A stretch of DNA of 64,000 nucleotides from contig OZ023269.1 of assembly GCA_964006375.1 (NCBI GenBank), positions 59,982,968 through 60,046,967 on the forward strand, written 5' to 3'. The notes under the pieces were generated by a model. That model saw nothing but the letters and a program-made list of their open reading frames with translations, made no database searches and was not told the origin of the DNA. Shown here one piece after another: positions 32,180-46,858 of the stretch. The first letter of the stretch is position 1. The number at the start of each line of letters is the position of its first letter. Position numbers and translations under genes: made by a program. The DNA comes from Tillus elongatus. Taxonomy: Eukaryota > Arthropoda > Insecta > Coleoptera > Cleridae.

Positions 32180-32880
32180 TCATGCGTCAAGTTGCCCCCC
32201 ACGATTTTTCTGGTATATCTTCTTTTGTATTAGAGCACTATCGAAAACTTTTGTTTTTTCTCAAAAGCACTAACAATGCACTAACCAGCGAGTCATTGAG
32301 AAAATGTGTATTTTATCAACGCAAAAAAAAAGTTTTGAAGTCCACGGGACATCGACTGTTTTTTCTACAGTATTTGAGCACTAACAAAAAATTTTGTGTT
32401 TCTCAGAAGCACTACCGATTTGCTATCGATTTATATCATCCACACCTTATTTGCAAAAAACATGCGTCAAGTTAGCCCACCCTCAGTGTTTCTGGCATAT
32501 CTCCTTTTGTATTAGAGCACTAACGAAATTTTTTATTTTTCTCGAAAGCAATACGGATGCACTAACCAACTAGTCAAACAAAAAATGTGTATTTCATGAA
32601 CTAAAAAAAGATAGTCTTCACCCCGACAGAAAAATGTTTTGTTTTTTCTAAAGTATTTAAGCACTAACAAAAAATGCTGCGAAGCACTAACGATTTGCTA
32701 TTGAATGATACCACTTAGTCAATTTGCAAAAAATCATGCGTAAAGTTGACACCCCCCCCCCCAAGGTTTTTTGCTGTATCTCCGTTTGTATTAAAGCACT
32801 AACGAAATTTTTTGTGCACTAACTGGTATTATACCCAATTACAATAAATTGTAGGGGGGGGGGGGTAACTTGACGCACGT
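32180..32880. repeat. About 275-bp tandem repeat, 2.5 units, with an inverted cap
   Basis: Units start CATGCGTCAAGTTGCCCCCC at 32181, CATGCGTCAAGTTAGCCC at about 32461 and CATGCGTAAAGTTGACACC at about 32735. Each contains 'AGAGCACTAACGAAA' and 'GCACTAACAAAAAAT' sub-blocks. The array ends with GGGTAACTTGACGCACG at about 32863-32878, the inverse of a unit start. C- and G-runs of 10-14 bases mark the junctions. The frame at 32131-32475 is repeat sequence. Confidence 0.75.
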
Positions 32881-36148
<3,268 letters not shown>

Positions 36149-36153
36149 CTTAC

Positions 36154-36377
36154 CAAACATGTTTGCGATACATATCTTTAAGTACGACGCTATATTTAGC
36201 ACAAAAGTAAATTAACATAAATATAGTTAGACACATAAGAAAACTAGTTGATATAAACATGGAAATATAATTTGAGGTTAACAGATAGGAATCATTTAAT
36301 ACAAGAGTTCTCCAATCAGATGTCTCACCACGTGTGCCATTAGCAAACAGAAACATAAGTTTGTATAAGTTCATCAT
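36154..36377 (-). CDS. Possible membrane-segment exon of the nested minus-strand locus
   Basis: The frame starts [14 protein letters not shown] at 36377. It contains one strong predicted transmembrane segment ([20 protein letters not shown], about residues 39-58) and then a short basic tail (KDMYRKHVW). It runs into a consensus donor, G|GTAAGAA, so the last exon base would be 36154 and the following (TA)n would be intronic. No acceptor is visible in the same frame upstream, so it may instead be a first exon of its own. I do not recognise a family. The next exon was not found. Confidence 0.3.
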
Positions 36378-36517
36378 TGTGTAGATGTGTTGTTGGAAGT
36401 CCAGACCATTTCATGCAGTCGTCGAAGTCGAAACAGATTCGCACTTCTTTTACATTTGGTGGTTTCTAAATATAAAACACATTTTGACACAGTGCTGTTA
36501 GGATGATGAAACTTGCT

Positions 36518-36721
36518 TTAAGATGAGTATATCGTGTGTATTTCTTTGAAACGATCAAGTACTTGCTTCTTTGTAAAGTGTAAGCACTCTAACATACTGA
36601 CTCGGAATGGGGATTCATAATCTTTTAACATGACTTTTATAAGCTTTATCACTTCCTCGTCACGTGTTAGTTCCTTTTTATTAACACATTTGAGAACATC
36701 AGCAACACAAAGATGAAATAA
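36518..36721 (-). CDS. -1-frame continuation of the nested gene
   Basis: Sixty-seven open codons beginning LFHLCVADVLKCVNKKELTR directly after a TAG, overlapping the last 17 codons of the 36667-37248 frame at -1. The sequence (DEEVIKLIKVMLKDYESPFR) is charged and helical, unlike chance AT-rich translation. TTTTATATTTCACTTAG just upstream resembles a 3' splice site, and A|GTATGT near 36583 resembles a donor. Options: a spliced second exon, a one-base error or mutation, or a real overlap. I cannot choose by eye. Confidence 0.4.
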   Translation of the reverse strand, partial: LFHLCVADVLKCVNKKELTRDEEVIKLIKVMLKDYESPFRVSMLECLHFTKKQVLDRFKEIHTIYSS

Positions 36722-37248
36722 CTAAGTGAAATATAAAAGTTCAATTCAGTTAGAAACTTCAGCTTTTCGTTGATGATTTCAACCAGATCTAGTATCCGTT
36801 GAACTGCGTCTTCAGTTAAATAAAAAGTAATAGAATCATCTGAGATTATACCTTTACTGTCTAATATTTTAATAGGTTTGATGGTACATATTCCAATATT
36901 TTCAGGTTCGATCTTGTTAGCTTTGGTAAAGTACTCTTCAGCTATGTTTTTCAATGTTGAAATAAAATAATTCCATTCCCATGAGCCAGATGAGATTGTT
37001 ATATTTTGATTTGGTGAATATAGCCTTGTATTTACAATTTGAATTATTGGAATCAATCCCGCCGCTTTTGATATACCAATTGCAACACTTAGAGCTGGAG
37101 AAATGGCATACCTTGTTTCCAGCAGCATTCTACTTTCTTGCTTAATCTCATTTATATTCTGACGTAGAGCTGCATCAATTTGGCCCCAATAACAATCTTC
37201 ACAAACGTTGTTATTAATAGGTTCGTCGTTAACATCCATACCATACAT
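36667..37248 (-). CDS. Unrecognised protein gene nested in the maverick intron
   Basis: A 193-residue frame from ATG 37248. Early Cys pair (CEDCYW at about 16-21), a helical region to about 60, a small-residue hydrophobic stretch (ISPALSVAIGISKAAGLIPI), then mixed alpha/beta sequence. At the end is an apparent transmembrane segment (FYISLSYFIFVLLMFSNVLI) that may be an artefact, because coding continues in the -1 frame across it. No signal peptide is obvious. The start is supported by a TATA/initiator promoter placing the transcript start 59 bases upstream. I do not recognise a family. Because the other parts at 36.52-36.72 and 36.15-36.38 kb lie downstream on the same strand, a multi-exon gene is likely. 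Confidence 0.5.
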   Translation of the reverse strand: MYGMDVNDEPINNNVCEDCYWGQIDAALRQNINEIKQESRMLLETRYAISPALSVAIGISKAAGLIPIIQIVNTRLYSPNQNITISSGSWEWNYFISTLKNIAEEYFTKANKIEPENIGICTIKPIKILDSKGIISDDSITFYLTEDAVQRILDLVEIINEKLKFLTELNFYISLSYFIFVLLMFSNVLIKRN

Positions 37249-37304
37249 GTTGAACAGAACAAATACACTAATATATAACTACTGTGAGTAGACTGCAGAC
37301 AACG

Positions 37305-37339
37305 ACTGGTGTACTTGCTTGCCACCTAATGTTTATATA
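37305..37339 (-). promoter_or_regulatory. Core promoter of the nested gene: TATA box plus initiator
   Basis: Minus-strand TATATAAA occupies 37339-37332. The arthropod-style initiator ACCAGT places +1 at A 37307, 32 bases from the start of the TATA box. The ATG at 37248 follows 59 bases later. The spacing is what a focused insect promoter should show. The region just upstream (37349-37414) is duplicated at 37538-37602. Confidence 0.55.
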
Positions 37340-37475
37340 TACTTATACCCCCACTTTTGACTTGTTATTGAAACTCATTTAACCGTCATCGGTGTTCTTG
37401 TTTGCATTTTTGTACTGAAAACTACTAACTAACTAACATAACATATTTATATACTAGATAGAAAGAGCCCGCTAG

Positions 37476-37500
37476 CCCCCCCCCCCACCCCCCCCCCCCA
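37476..37500. repeat. Poly-C tract
   Basis: Two runs of nine or more C separated by a single A. A likely site of length error in the assembly. Confidence 0.9.
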
Positions 37501-37537
37501 AGCTGTTCTCAGTTTGCATCTATTGGTTGAAACTCCC

Positions 37538-37935
37538 ACTTTGAATTGTTGTTGAATCTCATTTAACCATCATCGTTGTTGTTTGCATTTTTGTAGAAGG
37601 TCACATACATTTGTAGGGGGTCACGTACATTTGTAGAAGGTCACGTACATTTGTAGAAGGTCACGTACATTTGTATTTGAAAACACATTATTCATTTCCT
37701 GTTCCTGTTACATGAATCCAGATTGTAGTCGAGGTCACTCTCAGTTTACAGCTGCTGGTTGCTGCTATGTTGCTATGTTGCCAGATTTAGCATGCCCATG
37801 TTGTCATGTCTGGCATTCGCACATTCTTGGGATTTGTGTTTGTTGCTATGTTGTCATATCTGGCATTCGCATATTTTTAGGATTTTTGTTTGTTGCTATG
37901 GTGCCATGCCTGGCATTCGCATATTCTAAATTTTT
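37538..37935. repeat. Local tandem repeats upstream of the nested promoter
   Basis: Three kinds sit side by side. The first is a second copy of the 37349-37414 sequence (CATTTAACCATCATCG...TTTGCATTTTTGTA). The second is four units of the 20-mer GGTCACGTACATTTGTAGAA at about 37600-37675. The third is three units of about 60 bases containing GTTGCTATGTTG and CTGGCATTCGCA at about 37760-37925. The frame across 37712-37951 is explained by the last set. Confidence 0.75.
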
Positions 37936-38330
37936 AAAATCTGCTTGCTGAGCCGAGTAAAATGATACCAAACATGTTGGGCTTAGACAAAAAACTCCAA
38001 AGTTGTGTTTGCGCATGCGCATATGCCAAATTTAAATTCTACTTGCCAAGCTGAGTAAAATGGCACCCCACACATAGGACTTAAAGCAAAAACTAAAAAG
38101 TTGAATTTTCGCCTGCGCCAACCGTCATATTTGTTACGTCACTCTTTGCAAAAATCAAAATGGCGGATCCTCCTCTTTCAACATGTGGTGCCAACTACCG
38201 TCTAAAATTTTAAATTCCCCAGGTTTTTCACTTCCGATCGGCCATCTTAACCGACATCTTGGATTACGTCATCTCAATTTGTAGCTTACGTTACCCTTAA
38301 TACATACACCATATTTATTACGTCACACGC

Positions 38331-40354
38331 ATGCTCAGTAGCAAGACGCGAAAGGCGGGAGGCTGGCTCAGGAGGAATCATCTATACCTACTTAGGCTAT
38401 ATCCGCAGGCATGGAGAGAGGCAAATGTGGTGTTTATACCAAATACAGGACGTCGCCCTATGGACCAAACAAAACCCTACCGCCCCATTAGCCTCACATC
38501 CTTTCTCCTAAAGATCATGGAGACCAATACATTAGAAGCGAAACCCTAAGAAGAAACACGCTTCATGTACAACAATTCGCCTATGAGGCACGCAAATCCA
38601 CATTAGACGCCCTACACTGTCTAGTAAGGGGAATAGAAAAAACTTTTGTGGCCAAAGAAGTAGCCCCAAGCGCAGTCATTGACATATAGGGTGCCTTTAA
38701 GAGCACCTCATACAGTTTGTACGACTGTTTGATGAATTTTGATTTGATTGTTTGATGAATTTCATTAAACAGCCCCGACAAGAAATAGAAGTGGAATTCT
38801 CCATTGTAAGATGGATTGAGTCAATGCTAAAAAATCTGTTATCGCAGCCACCAAAAATGAAACCAACGCAACAGTAACGACGGCCAAAGTGATCGCTCGT
38901 TGTTTTATAAACATATGACAACACTGATCGGAGCGGGATTCATAGCCCAAGGATACGCAGGTGATAATGTCATAACAGTAAAGGGCATGCTGTAATACCC
39001 AGCCTAATGCAAACAGCCCTAAATATAGTAAAGAACTTGTGTGAGACAGGGGGACTTAATGTCAATCCTCATACGCCCAGCTCTTGTCCCATTCACGAAA
39101 ATGAGGAAACTAAATTCAAAAGCTCCCAGTCTGAAGAGAACACAGATAGAAGCTTCCAATGAAGTTAGGAATTTTCTTAGACCAGAAACTGAATTGAAAC
39201 ACACACTTGGAAAAAACTCTTTCGAGAGCCACAATGGCCATCTGTACATGCCGTAGACTCGTTGGAAAGACATAGGGATCCCGGGATGGTATGCTGGGTA
39301 TACCAAATTGTGGTCAAACCCATGGTCACATATGCATTCTATAGTATGCTGTCCAAAAAGGGAACAAGCCTCAACATAATGCAAATTAAAATAATTGCAG
39401 AGGCTGATCTGTCTTGGAATTACGGGAGCTATGACATCATGCCTTACAGCTACAATATAGGCAATGCTGAGTCTTTCTCCACTGCACATTTGCGAGAAGA
39501 GGGAAGCAGCACTAAGTGCATCAAGACTATTCCAAGAGAACAAATTCAAACCAGAAGACCAGTTGGCCCCTTGAAAATCCTGGAAATAATTCCACTGACG
39601 TCACTCGCCAAACCAACATACCAAATGTCAGCCAAACTGGACTTCATAATTCCATTCGACGTGGTCATGCGTAACCGCCAAACATGGGACAGAGGCAGTG
39701 CAAGGCTGACAAACAACTTACCTTTATGGTATACAGATGAGTCTAAACAAATGGAGGGAGCAGGAGTGGGAATAAGATGACCCAACTTTAGACTTGCTAA
39801 GTCCCTTAGAAACACTTCCACCATCTTCCAAGCAGAAAAGTTTACCATAAATATCTGTGTACAGAAGTGCATACAAAGAAGACTCAGAAATATAGAGATC
39901 CTGTCAGGCAGCCAGGTAGTACTAAAGACAATGGGATCTTTTAAAACCGAGTCTAAATGGCTATGAACAACAAAGTAACTTTGATGTGTGTACCAGGACA
40001 TCAAGCCTGAAGGAAATAAGGAAGCAGATAGTCTTGCAAAAGCATTCTATGGATCAAAGCCCCATTTTGGAGTAACAGAAAACAGGATTTTTCACAGAAC
40101 ACTCCCCACTAAGGTTTCACGTTATGAAAATGGCCAAGGTGAAAACTGCAGATACTACAGCGGAAACAACAGAACCCTCGCTATGCGACTGGATGGGTGA
40201 GTTCTGTAAAAGACTCAAATACCATGGAGGGGCGACCCTAACACCCCATGAAATAGCTAAGAAGGTAGTGGACTACATGAAAAGTCTCAACTCTTTGGAC
40301 AACTATCAGGAAAAAGAGTCATGCACAAAAGACCCATATGGGCCACAGTGCTGA
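38331..40354 (+). pseudogene. Dead non-LTR retrotransposon (RT and RNase H remnants)
   Basis: Recognisable pieces in order: the RT entry motif PQAWREANVVFIPNTGRRP, with YRPISLTSFLLKIME (38395-38530). Then FAYEARKSTLDALHCLVRGI (38575-38635), a thumb/connection piece near 39295-39345 and the RNase H start LWYTDESKQMEGAGVG (39724-39777). Last is the RNase H end EGNKEADSLAKAFYG (40009-40053). The frames shift repeatedly and stops intervene. It is Jockey/I-superfamily-like because RNase H follows RT. It is much older than the copy at 28 kb and lies on the plus strand just ahead of the last maverick exon. Confidence 0.75.
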
Positions 40355-40631
40355 CGGGCCAAAGCCAATTATTACAATATTTAAATATTGTTTGCAGTTT
40401 TTAAAACACTAAAATTTTAAAAATAGGAATAATTACCATTATCAATAGCAGTAAACTTATTGTTATTCCTACGATAAAAAGCTTTTTAACAAATAAACAA
40501 TAATATAGTTTAATAGAGGTAATTTACAAAGTTATAAATAAAGTCACCAACTGTGTAGTAATTATTATCATTTTTCTCCTACAATACATTTGTTACTAGC
40601 TAGGTACTAATTGTCATGTTATGTTTTGCAG

Positions 40632-41401
40632 ACGAACAAGCACATGTTACCAATGGAGTCAGACTACAGTTTTCGATTAACTACAATAGAATCATCAACA
40701 CTGAGTATGCAGTATTGAAAATTTTAGCACCACCAATGATCAAAGATTTTTCAACAACCTACAAAATACAAGTGATGCAAGTCTTGGGCTTTAAAGGAAG
40801 ACGACTTATTGAAGAAAGAGCAATTTACTTATCTAATGCCAGCAAATGGTGCGAATTTGACGTAACGAGTGCAGTGAGATCTTGGTTCAATAAAGGAGAG
40901 AATTTCGGTTTAGAACTTATATGCCACCAATGTAAAACAAAATTAGTGCCACAAAAATCTTATCTAAATGCCCTTATTTTTAAAACCAAGCAAAGAAAAC
41001 TACGTTCATTATATCAGGAAGGCAGAAGAACTGACTGCCACCATCGAAAAAGCGGTTCTAAACAAAAATGTTGTCGACATGATATGTCTGTTAAATTATC
41101 TGATTTGAACATAAATGAAATTCTATCTATTATACAACCTAATTCATACAACGCAGGGTATTGCAAGGGTCAGTGCCCACCGAATTACAATCATGCTACT
41201 AATCATTCTAGAATACAAAGTATACTACATAAGATGAATCGTAAAAGACCCGAACATCACAAAAAACGTGTACCAAAGACTTGCTGTGCCCCTTCAAAGC
41301 TTGGCCCACTTGAAGTATTAAGGGTTAACCCACTAGATCCCAGTAAACTTATAGTAGAGAAGTGGAATAACATGAAAGTTATAGAATGTGCTTGTTCGTA
41401 G
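40632..41401 (+). CDS. mav: Terminal exon of a TGF-beta-family ligand, maverick-like
   Basis: The acceptor TTTTGCAG ends at 40631. The exon opens with two bases of a split codon, then EQAHVTNGVRLQFSINYN. Propeptide features follow: AVLKILAPP, WCEFDVTSAVRSWF and FGLELICHQC, the fold of a TGF-beta latency peptide. A furin-type RKLR site precedes a mature domain of about 131 residues with nine cysteines (mature positions about 11, 22, 23, 53, 57, 93, 94, 128, 130), including CC, GYCKGQCP, TCCAPSKL and the terminal CACS. TAG lies at 41399-41401. CC...CCAPSKL...ECACS is typical of the activin/TGF-beta group; overall I think arthropod maverick fits best. A secreted dimeric ligand for type I/II receptor kinases is expected. 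Activin-like alternatives are less likely. Confidence 0.85.
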
Positions 41402-41642
41402 ATAGATTAAATGTATTAAGACATATGTTTGAAAAACGGGTCAGATATGTTATTTTTTATTTTTTCATAACTTGTCTGTGATATTTAGTTACTTAGTTAC
41501 TCTGCAGTATTGTCAATTTTTACTTACGTTGCTAATTCTCGTATAAATACATTTTTAAAACAAGCGTTTTTGTTTAATCTCTTCTAATAACAGATAGGTC
41601 TAATCTAGTTTGAATATAGATATGTGTGTGATGTTATGGCTA
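41402..41642 (+). other. Probable 3' UTR of the maverick-like gene
   Basis: AT-rich sequence after the stop with no further frame. I do not see a perfect AATAAA before the duplicated segment; GTATAAATAC near 41540 is a weak candidate region. Confidence 0.35.
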
Positions 41643-42096
<454 letters not shown>

Positions 42097-42238
42097 GTAA
42101 TCTTTGAATTTAGGGTGTCACACGGCGCATTCTAAACGGCGCAGCCGAGACATGGAACAGAAACGTAAATACCGCATACAGTGTTGTCGGTTTGTAGTTC
42201 TTTCATTGAATAAGATCTAATAAATATTTTATACTTTT

Positions 42239-42825
<587 letters not shown>

Positions 42826-42961
42826 TAATATATTTTTGCCTGTATCAAATACATCTAAAAATAGGTCCAACAGCATCTACAAATAATGTAAAAAAAACAT
42901 AGAATTGTTACATTTAAGTGTATATTTGTTAAATTTGCAGAGAACCACCCGAACGCTTTTT

Positions 42962-43428
42962 AGTGAATTTTCTTCGAAAAAATTCACTATCGGGGAGATC
43001 CCGATTTTTGAATTTCATAAAAAAAATTAAATGAGCGCGAACTACGGGTCCTAGAACCCATATCCGGGATCAGTTTCAATTTTTATATGTATATATGTAT
43101 CACAGCGATAACTCAAAAAATAATAAGCCCATTTCGATAAAGTTTGGCATGTGCCTTCCTTTTGTAAGTGACTTGGATAAGTTCGTTATCCAGGAAAAAC
43201 GGAACCGGTATTCCGGGAAAATTTTGGTTTCTATTGAAAAAAATGTTCTCAAAAAATAAAACAGCTGTGGTAACCAAATTTGGTAGGTAGGTTTGTGAGA
43301 TAAGAGGTAGACTATAAAATAACATTTTTATTTCTGTTACAAGCAAAAAGTTCAAAAAAATATATTTTGTGCCAGATTATTTCTATCAAAATTCACTACC
43401 ATAACGCACTCGCTGCGTCAAGACTTTT
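42962..43428 (+). mobile_element. Short Helentron-like element without (TA)n expansion
   Basis: A 467-base copy: AGTGAATTTTCTTCG, the 5' block with CCCATATCCGGG, a core of only TATATGTATATATGTATCAC, internal blocks, CAAAATTCACTACC, hairpin ACGCA-CTCGC-TGCGT, then CAAGACTTTT. It shows the family complete but with an unexpanded core. It is mirrored at 44841-45305, so it was already present when the palindrome formed. Confidence 0.75.
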
Positions 43429-43544
43429 AGAAAAAACTTTTCAGAAACATGCTTAGAAACCCCCTACACCCCCTTCCTCACTGGATGTAGAAACAGCAAG
43501 AAAAAATCGTTAATTTGCATGCTGATGACCTCCTGGACATTTTG

Positions 43545-43870
43545 AGATGAAACGACTGCTGATACATAAAGTTTGGTATCTCGCACGTACGCTGACACTA
43601 TTCTTACCTTTTATTCTCTTGCGTTTGCCAAGTTATTTGCATGTAAAGTTTTTTACACATTACATACTTTTAACAATTTCTCAGCAGCTGATAGATAAAG
43701 TTTGGTATCTCCCACGTACGCTGACACTATTCTTACCTTTTATTCTCTTGCGTTTGCCGAGTTATTTACATGTAAAGTTTTTTACACATTACATACTTTA
43801 AACAATTTCTCAGATGCTGGTAGATAAAGTTTGGTATTTTGCACGTACGCTGACACTATTCTTATGCGAG
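43545..43870 (-). repeat. 129-bp satellite array, left arm of palindrome C
   Basis: About 2.5 units. ACGCTGACACTATTCTTACC recurs at about 43589, 43718 and 43847. The 43547-43801 open frame is only this repeat. Confidence 0.85.
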
Positions 43871-44214
43871 AGGGGAAGGAGACTCCCCCGGCGAAGCAGA
43901 CCCTTCATTGCAAAAACAAATGCACGCCTAAACCACTACAACACTGATGGTCATTCAGAGAACAAGGTAAACAAGGCACAATTTCAGAAATAACGTGGGT
44001 GAACACAGTAATATATAAGAAACCATCTAAACGGGTACCCGTACTAGCGGTCTACTAAAAGCGAAGTGATAACTTGGCAGTAGAAGCCAATTGTCCATGT
44101 GTCCAGAATATTCCAGGGATTCCCAAGGCCAATGTGAACTGTATGTCAAATGTAATGTTTAGGAGAGGAAGGAGTGTCATGGAACAGAACCGTACTGAGA
44201 AATAGTTTAAAAAG

Positions 44215-44705
44215 TATGTAACGTGTTAAAAACTTTACATCCAAATAACTCGGCAAAGGCAAGAGAACAAAAGGTAAGAATAGTGTCAGCGTATGTGCGA
44301 GATACCACACTTTATCTACCAACAGCTGAGAAATTGTTTAAAAAGTATGTAATGTGTAAAAAACTATATGTAAATAACTCGGCAAACGCACGAGAACAAA
44401 AGGTAAGAATAGTGTCAGCGTACGTGGGAGATACGAAACTTTATTTATCAGCAGCTGAGAAATTGTTTAAAGTATGTAATGGGTAAAAAACTTTACGTGT
44501 AAATAACTCGGCAAACGCAAGAGAACAAAAGGTAAGAATAGTGTCATGGTACGTGCTAGATACCAAACTTTATCTATCAGCTGCTGAGAAATTGTTTAAA
44601 GTATGTAATGTGTAAAAAACTTGCCATGTCAATAACTCGGTAAAGGCAAGCGAACATAAGGTAACATTACTGTCAGCGTGCATGTAAGATACCATACTTC
44701 ATGTA
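44215..44705 (+). repeat. 129-bp satellite array, right arm of palindrome C
   Basis: About four units in the opposite orientation to the left array. GGTAAGAATAGTGTCA recurs at about 44274, 44402 and 44531, with a diverged unit at 44660. The unit contains AGCAGCTGAGAAATTGTTTA. The arms differ in unit number, so copy number has changed since the arms were made. Confidence 0.85.
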
Positions 44706-44840
44706 TCAGCAGTCGTTTCACCTCAAAATGTCCAGGAGGTCATCAGCATGCAAATTAACGAATTTTTCTTGTGGTTTCTGCATCCAGTGGGGGAAGGGGT
44801 GTAGGGGGTTTCTAAGCATGTTTCTGAAAAGTTTTTTCTT

Positions 44841-45305
44841 AAAGTCTTGACGCAGCGAGTGCGTTATGGTAGTGAATTTTGATAGAAATAATCTGGCACA
44901 AAATATTTTTTTGGAACTTTTTGCTTGTAACATAGAAATAAAAATATTAGTTTATAGTCTACTTCTTATCTCACAAACCTACCTACCAAATTTGGTTACC
45001 ACAGCTGTTTTATTTTTTGAGGATATTTTTTTCGATAGAAAACAAAATTTTCCCGGAATACCGGTTCCGATTTTCATGGCTAACAAACTTATCCAAGTCA
45101 CTTACAAAAGGAAGGCACATGCCAAACTTTATTGAAATCGGCGTATTATTTTTTGGGTTATCGCTGTGATACATATATACATATAAAAATTGGAACTCAC
45201 CCCGGATATGGGTTGTAGGGGTCCTAGTTCGCGCTCATTTAATTTTTTTATAACATTCAAAATCGGGATCTCCCCATTAGTGGATTTTTTCGAAGAAAAT
45301 TCACT
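44841..45305 (-). mobile_element. Short Helentron-like element, mirror copy
   Basis: The reverse partner of 42962-43428, with the hairpin ACGCA-GCGAG-TGCGT at about 44850-44864 and AAAATTCACT at its 5' end. The loop is complementary to that of the mirror copy, as expected. Confidence 0.75.
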
Positions 45306-45596
45306 AAAAAGCGTTCAGGTGGTTCTCTGCAAATTTATCAAATATTTACTTAAATGTAACAATATTATGTTTTTTACATTATTTGTAGATGCTGTTGGAC
45401 CTATTTTTAGATGTCTTTGATACAGGCAGAAATATATTAAAAAGTATAAAATATTTATTACATCTTATTCAATGAAAAGAAGTACAACCCGACAACTCTG
45501 TATGTGGTATTTACGTTTCTGTTCTATTTCTCGGCTGCGCCGTTTAGAATGCGCCGTGTGACACCCTAAATTCAAAGATTACCTTTATGCATACAT

Positions 45597-45617
45597 ACAC
45601 ACACACACACACACACA
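45597..45617. repeat. (CA)n at the 5' junction of the APE-type LINE
   Basis: About ten CA units between the end of palindrome C and the first recognisable LINE codons. A second (AC)n lies on the same strand at the other end of the LINE (50694-50711). Confidence 0.95.
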
Positions 45618-45618
45618 T

Positions 45619-46817
45619 GTTGTTGATAAGGCAATCTTTCCTAAAAAAGATCAAGCCATAGTGATGTCCTCTATTGAAGGTGCCTCTATTCGTGATTATA
45701 TTGTTAATCTTGGGACACTAATTCAAAAATATCTAATAATAGAGTATGTATCTATCTTAGATCAAAAGAGTGTGTAGATGAGTTCATCTCTAAACATGGG
45801 GGTATTACTATCGGTGATATATATGTCTCTGCTAGGCGATTGATAACTCCTGCCGTGAGACTGATAATCTCAAATGTTTCTCCATGGATCCCACATAATG
45901 TTATACACAAAAGTCTTGGGGATATTAATTTGAAATTGGTGTCTCCAGTTTCTTTCGTTGGAGTTGGCCTCGGTTTACCAGAATATTCTCATATCCGTAG
46001 CTTCCGCAGACAAGTATTTTTTGTGCCTGAAGACAGGACTGAGATTCCATCGTCTATAGTAGTCAGTCATGATGGAGACACATATCGATTATTTTTATCT
46101 GATGGAGAATTGCACTGTTTTACATGTAAAAAAGTGGGACACATTTCCAAAAACTGCCCTTCCCAGAACGTCATTCAAAATGAAGATAACATTGTCCTCG
46201 AACTGCCGTCAGTCGAGTCAAACAGTCAACATAATCCAGCTTCGTCTACTGAAACCAGAACTGTCACCACTCAACCTCAAGTAGCTGTAAAACCTTGCCA
46301 GCAGTCAGAAAATACAAAATCTGATATTTCTGTTATACTCCCATCTAGTGAAAAGCCACAACCATCTACAAGTTCTCAGTTACAACTCAACAGCACCGTA
46401 GGTCTAAAACGATTAGCATCCCTGGAGGATACTGATGTGGATGATAAATTCACATTGCCAGCAGAAATCGTTACCAACAAAAAGGTTAGGAAAAAGAAAA
46501 AGTCAACTCCCGATCCACTCTCTGCATTTGACCCAATCAAACAATGTTTCTCGGAGAATTCTTATATTTTAAATTTTGATGAATTCAAAGCTTTTCTAAC
46601 GGCCGTTAAAGGAAACGATAAACCCATTGAAATATCAAGGAAGTTTACCGATGATCTGCCACAGTTGATAAAAATGATCCAGCAAATTTACCCACAGATT
46701 GAGAAGAGATCACTTAAAGAACGCTGCAAAAGATTGATTAAGTCACTATCTGGTCAACGCTGTGACTATCGAACTGATTGTACAGATACTCAGTCGACGG
46801 AGCTTTCAGAGTGTTGA
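45619..46817 (+). pseudogene. LINE ORF1: nucleic-acid-binding protein with a CCHC knuckle
   Basis: The frame begins VVDKAIFPKKDQAIVMSSIE, shifts by one base near 45725-45732 (after CAAAAATATC), then runs open from about 45732 to TGA at 46817. The middle segment (VRLIISNVSPWIPHNVIHKS, GVGLGLPEYSHIRSFRRQVF) resembles the RRM-like region of L1/Tx1-type ORF1 proteins. One zinc knuckle follows, CFTCKKVGHISKNC (C-x2-C-x4-H-x4-C), then a Ser/Gln/Pro-rich linker and a lysine-rich patch (NKKVRKKKKS). There is no ATG near the 5' edge, so the element is slightly 5'-truncated or starts upstream. Confidence 0.75.
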
Positions 46818-46858
46818 CACACCTAACACTCATACATTTTATATTCGCATTCAACTTG

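Noticed and set aside
32131..32475. A 114-residue frame
   Set aside because: Falls in the 275-bp tandem repeat, with no conservation of frame between units.
36667..37248. A virus-derived membrane protein, or a STING-like protein
   Set aside because: No diagnostic motif of either could be recognised, and the local promoter is a normal insect type. Left as unknown.
43547..44486. Frames of 84 and 87 residues with internal repeats
   Set aside because: They translate the 129-bp satellite and lie in mirrored positions on both arms.
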